Made by a program: the position numbers and the translations under genes. The notes beneath the pieces are model-generated. The model saw only the letters and a list, made by a program, of their open reading frames with translations, did not search any database and was not told where the DNA came from. Shown piece by piece: positions 1 through 5,297 of a stretch of 9,074 nucleotides of DNA (position 1 is the first letter of the stretch; each line of letters opens with the position of its first letter). The DNA lies in assembly GCA_036655775.1 (NCBI GenBank), contig JAVVPL010000082.1, forward strand, positions 1 to 9,074, given 5' to 3'. Source of the stretch: JAVVPL01 sp036655775. GTDB taxonomy: Bacteria > Bacteroidota > Bacteroidia > Bacteroidales > P3.

Positions 1-999
1 ATTACCCAAGATGCCAAAATGCAAGCGGTGATTAAAAATGCAAAAATCATAGCTAAATCACCTACGACATTGTTAATTACAGGTGAAAGTGGCACGGGTA
101 AAGAGGTTTTTGCACAAGCGATACATAATGCGAGTGATAGAGCCGATGGTCCGTTTGTCGCTTTAAATTGTGGTGCTATTTCGCCCACTTTGATAGAGAG
201 TGAACTTTTTGGGTATGAAGAGGGCGCTTTTACGGGAGCCAAAAAAGGAGGAAAGCCTGGAAAGTTTGAACTAGCTAATGGAGGTACTTTGTTTTTAGAT
301 GAGATAGGCGAGATGTCTTTGGATATGCAAGTAAAATTGTTGCGTTCATTGCAAGAGGGCAATGTTTTGAGAGTGGGGGCAAACAAAACTTTAAAATTGG
401 ATGTACGAGTGATTGCGGCCACGCATAAAAATTTGAGCAAAGAGGTGCAAGAAGGACGTTTTCGATTGGATTTGTTCTATCGTTTAGATGTAATTCAACT
501 TAAAATACCTTCTTTACGAGAACGAAAAAGTGATATCATTCCTTTGTTAAATTATTTTTTGCGACAAAAAGCCGAAAAATTAAAGATGAATGTGCCCGAT
601 TTACATAATGAATTGATAAAACGTTTATGTTCGTATGCTTTTCCTGGCAATGTACGTGAATTGGAAAATTTTGCAGAAAAAGCGGTGTTATTTGGGGGAA
701 AATTAAGTTTGGATATGTTGGATGAAGAGGTGCGTTATTTATTTGCTGAAGATTATGCAGGATTGGACACCGANNNNNNNNNNGAAACACAGACTATAGC
801 CAATACGATGAATGTAAGTGAAGATTTGGGAGCAAACTCCTTGATCGCGCCTCCTAAATCCTTATTAAAATTAGAAGAAGAAGCCATTATATATGCTTTA
901 ACCTATACCAAACGAAATGTAAGTAAAGCGGCCATTTTATTAGGCATTAGCCGAAATGCAATGTATATGAAAATGAAAGCTTTTGCAATAAAAAAATAA
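1..999 (+). CDS. Sigma-54-dependent transcriptional activator, AAA+ domain plus Fis-type HTH (5' partial)
   Basis: A bacterial enhancer-binding protein that would remodel sigma-54 RNA polymerase by ATP hydrolysis. The reading frame is open from base 1, so the true start and the N-terminal sensory domain are outside the window; the first ATG at 19 is internal to the AAA+ domain. Counting residues from base 1: Walker A GESGTGKE at 28-35, the sigma-54-contacting loop GAFTGA at 75-80, Walker B LFLDEIGE at 97-104, and sensor-type motifs around 'RVIAATHKNL' and 'FPGNVRELEN'. The C-terminal roughly 40 residues ('NVSKAAILLGISRNAMYMKMK') form a Fis-type helix-turn-helix for DNA binding. Ten Ns interrupt the linker between the two domains, but the frame continues correctly into the expected HTH. 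It ends 6 nt before the [2Fe-2S] gene, which suggests co-transcription. The type of input (receiver, PAS or other) and the target promoters cannot be seen. Confidence 0.93.
   Translation: MTQDAKMQAVIKNAKIIAKSPTTLLITGESGTGKEVFAQAIHNASDRADGPFVALNCGAISPTLIESELFGYEEGAFTGAKKGGKPGKFELANGGTLFLDEIGEMSLDMQVKLLRSLQEGNVLRVGANKTLKLDVRVIAATHKNLSKEVQEGRFRLDLFYRLDVIQLKIPSLRERKSDIIPLLNYFLRQKAEKLKMNVPDLHNELIKRLCSYAFPGNVRELENFAEKAVLFGGKLSLDMLDEEVRYLFAEDYAGLDTXXXXETQTIANTMNVSEDLGANSLIAPPKSLLKLEEEAIIYALTYTKRNVSKAAILLGISRNAMYMKMKAFAIKK
774..783. other. Assembly gap (10 Ns)
   Basis: Ten unresolved bases lie in the linker between the AAA+ and HTH domains of the sigma-54 activator. The flanks join in the same frame (codons 258-261 are undetermined) and the domain order on both sides is what the family predicts, so the missing sequence is probably short and in frame. 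A fixed run of ten Ns is often a placeholder for unknown length, so the linker length should not be trusted. Confidence 0.97.
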
Positions 1000-1005
1000 C
1001 AGAAA

Positions 1006-1266
1006 ATGACAAATAAACCGATTGAAGTAACTATCTGTTTAGGTAGTTCTTGTTTTGCCAGAGGCAATAATCAAAATTTAGAAATTATACAAGCTTATTT
1101 TAAAGAACATAATTTAACTGGAAAAGTTGATTTTAGAGGGCATCTTTGTGAGGAGGCTTGCAAAAAAGGTCCCACTTTAAAAATTGCAGATCAAGTTTAT
1201 TACAATGTAACACCTGAGAAATTAGGGGCTATTTTGGATAGCCATTTTGCCGAGATACACGATTAA
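1006..1266 (+). CDS. Thioredoxin-like [2Fe-2S] ferredoxin (NuoE/HydC-type)
   Basis: A small electron-transfer protein of 86 residues. Four cysteines in the thioredoxin-like [2Fe-2S] arrangement are visible: C11 and C16 in 'TICLGSSCFARGN' (C-x4-C), and C48 and C52 in 'HLCEEACKKGP' (C-x3-C). This is the cluster-binding pattern of the NuoE subunit of complex I and of the small subunits of multimeric [FeFe] hydrogenases; the protein lacks the helical N-terminal extension of full NuoE. It starts 6 nt after the sigma-54 activator, and its stop is 54 nt before the hydrogenase gene. That position suggests it carries electrons to or from the hydrogenase-like sensor, or is a redox input to the module; the partner is inferred from context. 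There is no signal peptide or membrane segment, so it is cytosolic. Confidence 0.88.
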   Translation: MTNKPIEVTICLGSSCFARGNNQNLEIIQAYFKEHNLTGKVDFRGHLCEEACKKGPTLKIADQVYYNVTPEKLGAILDSHFAEIHD

Positions 1267-1320
1267 ATGTGCATAGAATAGAGTCTAGGAGATAAACCAT
1301 AACCTTAAAATTGTTGACAG

Positions 1321-3042
1321 ATGAAAAATAGTGTCATTTATACAGAACATAATAATTGTCAAGATTGTTATAAGTGTATTAAAGAATGTCCCGTTAAATC
1401 CATAAAAATGGAAGGGCATAGTGCCTCTGTGATTTTTGAAACCTGTATATATTGTGGACAATGCGTACTAACTTGCCCTGTAAAAGCAAAACGATATAGA
1501 GATGATTTGAGTAAGGTGCAACATTGGATAGATAGTGGAGAGCAAGTGATAGCGATGTTGGCGCCTTCGTTTGTAACCGATTTTAATTATTTGAGTACTA
1601 CTGAAATTGTCAAAATTTTGTATCGTTTGGGTTTTAGTGGCGTATCGGAAACGGCCATAGGTGCCGATATTGTGGCTCAAGAATCGATGAAATGGTTAAA
1701 TAAACAAAAAGATGGGGTTTACATTTCCTCTTGTTGTCCTGCCGTTGTCAATTACTTACATATTTATTTACCTGAAGCCTTAAATCATCTAGTTCCTATT
1801 GTTTCGCCCATGGTGGCGCATGCTAAACTTTTGCGAAAAACCTTGTTTCCTCATGCTAAATTGGTATTTATAGGACCCTGCATTGCCAAAAAAGATGAAA
1901 GTGATGCTTTTCCTGAATATGTGGATGCTGCGGCCACTTTTCAAGCTATGAAAAAATGGTTTGACGATGAAAGGGTGGAATTATATCAATATGATGATAT
2001 TCATGTACCCGATGATTTTATTATTGGACGACCAGGTATCGGAGGTCTTTTTCCTGTAGATGGAGGAATGCTGACGACCATGTGTGAAAACATAAAGGCT
2101 ACAGAAACCGATTTTATGACTTTTTCGGGTATGGAGCAAGTGATTGACATTTGCAAGGAAATGCAAAATTGGAAAGAAAAAGGAAAATTGTTTTTGGAAT
2201 TGATGGCCTGCAAGGGGGGCTGTATTAAAGGGCCTGCTATGATTAATCACGATGGCGTGGCCGCCAAACGTAAAGCCTTGATTGATATGCATGGATTATT
2301 GCAAAAATCAGAATTGCCTTACAAAGCATTGCCTCTAATTGAAGATGAATGGCGTAATGAAGCCTTTGTACGTCCTTTTCAAGTAAAATGTGTACATAGT
2401 GATGAGGAAATTGAAGAGGCCTTACATTCGATAGGTAAATGGACTGCCAAAGATGAATTAAATTGTACGGGTTGTGGGTATGACAGTTGTCGTGCATTAG
2501 CCGCTGCAATGTTGGATGGAAAAGCACATAGAGAAATGTGTGTGTCGTGTATGCGAAAAGAAGCGCAAGATAAAGCCTCTATTTTGTTACAAAAAATGCC
2601 TTATGGGGTAGTGATGGTGGATGATAATTTGAAAGTGATGGATGCAAATCATAAATTTGCTGAAATGTTGGGGGATGAGATCTTGTTTTTGTTTGATGCG
2701 CAACCTGGATTGAAAGGCGTAGACCTCAAAAAACTAATTCCTTTTTATAGCCATTTTGAATCGGTGTTGAGTACAGGAGTGGATGTTATTGAACATGATA
2801 TTCGAGATGGTGAAAATTATTATCATCTTTCATTGATGACCATTCAAAAATATAAAACGGTTTGCGGTATTTTACAAAATATGCATCAACCCGAAGTGCA
2901 ACAAGAATTAATTGTGGAACGAATACGTGAAGTGATTAAACAAAATGTGGAAAATGTACAGCAAATAGCGTATTTATTGGGCGAAAATGCCTCATTTACA
3001 GAATCTATGTTAAATTCAGTAGTGGATTCGCATAAAAAATAA
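1321..3042 (+). CDS. hydS: Putative sensory [FeFe] hydrogenase with PAS domain (group C, HydS-type)
   Basis: 573 residues, cytosolic. Domains in order: two [4Fe-4S] ferredoxin motifs (C13, C16, C19, C23 and C42, C45, C48, C52); the H-cluster domain (about 80-370); a Fes-type [4Fe-4S] domain (C382, C385, C390, C407); a PAS domain (about 425-525); and a charged, probably helical tail to 573. H-cluster motifs are L1 SSCCP (136-140), L2 GPCIAKKDE (185-193) and L3 ELMACKGGCIKGP (293-305). The expected ligands C139, C187, C297, C301 and the proton-relay candidate C138 are all present. L2 has GPC where catalytic enzymes usually have MPC, and L1 lacks the usual Trp two residues after the Pro. There is no small-subunit domain. 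The Fes-PAS tail and the adjoining SpoIIE phosphatase are typical of group C sensory hydrogenases, so H2 sensing is more likely than bulk turnover. The start is fixed by an in-frame TGA at 1315-1317. H-cluster assembly would need HydE, HydF and HydG, which are not in the window. Confidence 0.9.
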   Translation: MKNSVIYTEHNNCQDCYKCIKECPVKSIKMEGHSASVIFETCIYCGQCVLTCPVKAKRYRDDLSKVQHWIDSGEQVIAMLAPSFVTDFNYLSTTEIVKILYRLGFSGVSETAIGADIVAQESMKWLNKQKDGVYISSCCPAVVNYLHIYLPEALNHLVPIVSPMVAHAKLLRKTLFPHAKLVFIGPCIAKKDESDAFPEYVDAAATFQAMKKWFDDERVELYQYDDIHVPDDFIIGRPGIGGLFPVDGGMLTTMCENIKATETDFMTFSGMEQVIDICKEMQNWKEKGKLFLELMACKGGCIKGPAMINHDGVAAKRKALIDMHGLLQKSELPYKALPLIEDEWRNEAFVRPFQVKCVHSDEEIEEALHSIGKWTAKDELNCTGCGYDSCRALAAAMLDGKAHREMCVSCMRKEAQDKASILLQKMPYGVVMVDDNLKVMDANHKFAEMLGDEILFLFDAQPGLKGVDLKKLIPFYSHFESVLSTGVDVIEHDIRDGENYYHLSLMTIQKYKTVCGILQNMHQPEVQQELIVERIREVIKQNVENVQQIAYLLGENASFTESMLNSVVDSHKK

Positions 3043-3046
3043 AGGC

Positions 3047-4300
3047 ATGGAAAAAAAAGAAAAGGTCTTTGTGGAAATTGCCAATCATATTCAATTTAAG
3101 GATAAGATGATTGTGGGGGGAGATACGTTTTTGTCACGAAAAATAAGTGGCGATAATCGGTATGTGGCGGTACTCTCGGATGGTTTGGGCAGTGGAGTCA
3201 AAGCTAATGTACTCAGTACGATGACTGCTTCAATGGCGCTAAATTATCGTTTGAAACGGGAGCCTATTTTGCGTTCAGCCTTAAGTGTAATGAATGCCTT
3301 GCCTGTAGACTCGGTGCGAAATATTAGCTACGCCACATTTACTATTGTGGATATTGATTTCGAAGGACAAACTGAAATTGTGGAGTTTGATACGCCTCCG
3401 TATTTACTTTTCAGAGATTTAGAAGCGGTAAATCCAACTAAAGAAGCCATAGGTATTGATAAAGATGGACAAGAATATCGAGCTTTTGAAGGCGATACGG
3501 AAGCCATGGCTAAATTGGCGATAGGAGTCTCCAAATTTAGGGTTTTACATCGTTCTCATCTAAAACTTTGCAAAGACGATCGAATTATTTTTTATAGCGA
3601 TGGTGTGACGCAAGCGGGTATGGGAGCTCCAAATCATCCTTTCGGTTGGGGAGATGAGCAGGTAGTTCAATTTGTGCAAGGTGTTTTGCAGCAAAATCCG
3701 CATGTTTCGGCTCGGGATCTATCTAAAATTATTGTCAATGAGGCCTTGAAAAAGGATCGAATGAAATCCAAGGATGATATTAGTTGTGCCGTAATTTATT
3801 GTCGAGAACCTCGTAAGCTATTGCTTTGCTCTGGACCGCCTTATGATAGCCAAAAAGATACGGCTTTGGCCAATATGGTGGCTCATTACAAAGGCAAAAC
3901 GATTGTAAGTGGTGGCACTACTTCTAAAATTATCGCTAGAGAATTAAATCGAGAGTTGTTTGTCGATTTAACTAAAATAAAATCCAAAGATTATCCTCCT
4001 TCGGCACAAATGGAAGGTATTGATTTGGTTACCGAGGGTATTTTGACTTTGGGGGTAGTGGTTGAGTTGTTGGCAAAAGAAAATCCATTGGAAGATTTTG
4101 GCGATTCCCCAGCGGAAGAAATTGTACGTATGATTTTAGAATCGGATAGTATAGATCTAGTTATAGGCACTCGTATCAATGAAGCACACCATGATCCTTC
4201 CTTGCCTGTCGAATTGGAAATTCGTCGTAATGTAATTAAACGAATGGCGTATTTGTTGGAAGAAAAATGGTTGAAAAAAGTGAATGTAGAGTTTATATAG
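3047..4300 (+). CDS. SpoIIE-family PP2C-type serine/threonine phosphatase, with C-terminal extension
   Basis: 417 residues. The N-terminal about 250 residues are a SpoIIE/PP2C-like phosphatase domain: D26 in 'VGGDTF', D45 in 'LSDGLGSG' (44-50), D185 in 'FYSDGVTQAG', and D243/D244 in 'KDDISCAVIY' are the expected metal-binding acidic positions. Such enzymes dephosphorylate Ser/Thr on anti-anti-sigma-like or other signalling proteins, using Mn or Mg ions. From about residue 255, beginning 'PRKLLLCSGPPYD', there is a further 160-residue region that I do not recognise. It starts with a beta-strand/SGPP turn and contains 'VSGGTTSKI' and a helical C-terminus. The gene starts 4 nt after the hydrogenase stop, and xerD starts 1 nt after its own stop, which implies translational coupling. 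SpoIIE phosphatases beside PAS-containing [FeFe] hydrogenases are a known arrangement, supporting a role as signalling output. The substrate is unknown; no STAS-domain or kinase gene is seen here. Confidence 0.88.
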   Translation: MEKKEKVFVEIANHIQFKDKMIVGGDTFLSRKISGDNRYVAVLSDGLGSGVKANVLSTMTASMALNYRLKREPILRSALSVMNALPVDSVRNISYATFTIVDIDFEGQTEIVEFDTPPYLLFRDLEAVNPTKEAIGIDKDGQEYRAFEGDTEAMAKLAIGVSKFRVLHRSHLKLCKDDRIIFYSDGVTQAGMGAPNHPFGWGDEQVVQFVQGVLQQNPHVSARDLSKIIVNEALKKDRMKSKDDISCAVIYCREPRKLLLCSGPPYDSQKDTALANMVAHYKGKTIVSGGTTSKIIARELNRELFVDLTKIKSKDYPPSAQMEGIDLVTEGILTLGVVVELLAKENPLEDFGDSPAEEIVRMILESDSIDLVIGTRINEAHHDPSLPVELEIRRNVIKRMAYLLEEKWLKKVNVEFI

Positions 4301-4301
4301 A

Positions 4302-5201
4302 ATGAATTGGAATTCGTACACACGTGGTTTTCGTTCGTATCTGCAATTGGAACAACATCTGGCTAAACCTAGTATAGAAGCGTATTTGCACGATATTCAC
4401 TTGTTGTTAAATTTTTTAGAAATTCAAAAATGGGAGAGAAAACCACAAGAGGTTTCAAGGGCTGAGGTACAACAATTTTTAGTCTATCTCTTAGAGTTGG
4501 GAATGGCAGCTACTTCGCAAGCACGCATTCTATCGGGTATAAAAGCTTTTTATACGTATTTGGTGTTGGAACAAATTGTTTCGGTATCACCCGTAGAAAT
4601 TATAGAAAGCCCCAAACTTAAACGCAAATTGCCTGATGTACTTTCGGTGGAAGAAATTGATAAAATAATAGGAAGTATTGATTTGAGCACCTCCGAAGGT
4701 CGACGGAATAAAGCAATTTTAGAAACATTATATGCCTGTGGCTTACGAGTTTCTGAACTTATCAATTTGCAAATTTCATCTTTACACTTTGAAGAAGGTT
4801 TTGTGAGCGTAATTGGAAAAGGCAATAAACAACGCTTGGTGCCTATTGGACAGCTCGCTATAAAAGCAATAAATACATATTTAACGAATGATCGCAATCT
4901 ATTGAATTTGAAAAAAGGAAGTGAAGATATAGTGTTTTTAAATAGGCGCGGAGGGAAGCTAAGTAGGGTGATGATTTTTACAATTGTAAAACAATTGGTT
5001 GAACAAAATGGAATTCATAAAAATATTAGTCCACACAGTTTTAGACATTCATTTGCCACCCATTTAATTGAAGGAGGAGCCGATTTGAGAGCGGTACAAG
5101 ATATGTTGGGACATGCCTCTATTACGACAACGGAAATCTATACCCATTTGGATCGACGTTTTTTGAGAGATACGGTGGATAAATATTTTCCTAGAAAATA
5201 A
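4302..5201 (+). CDS. xerD: Site-specific tyrosine recombinase XerD
   Basis: 299 residues, the usual length for XerD. It cuts and rejoins DNA at the chromosomal dif site together with XerC to resolve chromosome dimers before division. The N-terminal SAM-like core-binding domain (about 1-100) is followed by the catalytic domain. All six active-site residues are visible: R149 ('CGLRVSEL'), K173 ('GKGNKQR'), H245 and R248 ('HSFRHSFATH'), H271 ('LGHASITTTE') and the nucleophile Y280 ('EIYTH'). Their spacing is that of E. coli XerD shifted by one. The start 'MNWNSY' suits Bacteroidota XerD proteins and lies 1 nt after the phosphatase stop. There are no flanking integrase hallmarks such as a tRNA target, direct repeats or an excisionase gene, so this is the housekeeping enzyme and not a mobile-element integrase. 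XerC is an alternative name, but XerD fits better. It is followed by a terminator. Confidence 0.93.
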   Translation: MNWNSYTRGFRSYLQLEQHLAKPSIEAYLHDIHLLLNFLEIQKWERKPQEVSRAEVQQFLVYLLELGMAATSQARILSGIKAFYTYLVLEQIVSVSPVEIIESPKLKRKLPDVLSVEEIDKIIGSIDLSTSEGRRNKAILETLYACGLRVSELINLQISSLHFEEGFVSVIGKGNKQRLVPIGQLAIKAINTYLTNDRNLLNLKKGSEDIVFLNRRGGKLSRVMIFTIVKQLVEQNGIHKNISPHSFRHSFATHLIEGGADLRAVQDMLGHASITTTEIYTHLDRRFLRDTVDKYFPRK

Positions 5202-5202
5202 A

Positions 5203-5238
5203 AAAACGAGTGCAGCTATTTGGGCATACACTCGTTTT
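5203..5238. terminator. Bidirectional intrinsic terminator between xerD and ppdK
   Basis: A perfect 10-bp stem, AAAACGAGTG (5203-5212) with CACTCGTTTT (5229-5238), encloses a 16-nt loop. On the plus strand the stem runs into TTTTATTGTTT and would end the xerD transcript. On the minus strand it runs into a T-rich tract (complement of the A run at 5201-5206) and would end the ppdK transcript. Its place between two convergent genes fits this double use. Confidence 0.85.
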
Positions 5239-5256
5239 ATTGTTTAATAGCGATTG

Positions 5257-5283
5257 GATATGTAGATTTGTATTTCTACAATC
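5257..5283 (-). repeat. Small inverted repeat just downstream of ppdK
   Basis: TGTAGA (5261-5266) and TCTACA (5275-5280) form a 6-bp stem with an 8-nt loop, extended by GAT/ATC (5257-5259 with 5281-5283) across one bulged base. It lies 15 nt after the ppdK stop on the minus strand, ahead of the main terminator. No U-tract follows, so it is not a terminator by itself; it may be a 3' stabilising stem-loop of the ppdK mRNA, or chance in AT-rich sequence. Confidence 0.4.
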
Positions 5284-5297
5284 TTACGCATTTATTA

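Noticed and set aside
1321..3042. Bulk H2-producing or electron-bifurcating [FeFe] hydrogenase
   Set aside because: There is no HydA/HydB-type partner with FMN/NAD domains, no small-subunit domain, and the Fes-PAS tail with an adjacent SpoIIE phosphatase points to a sensor; modest catalytic activity is not excluded.
4302..5201. Tyrosine recombinase as the integrase of an integrative element or integron
   Set aside because: Length, N-terminus and residue spacing are those of XerD; no att-like direct repeats, tRNA target, cassette sites or mobility genes are nearby.
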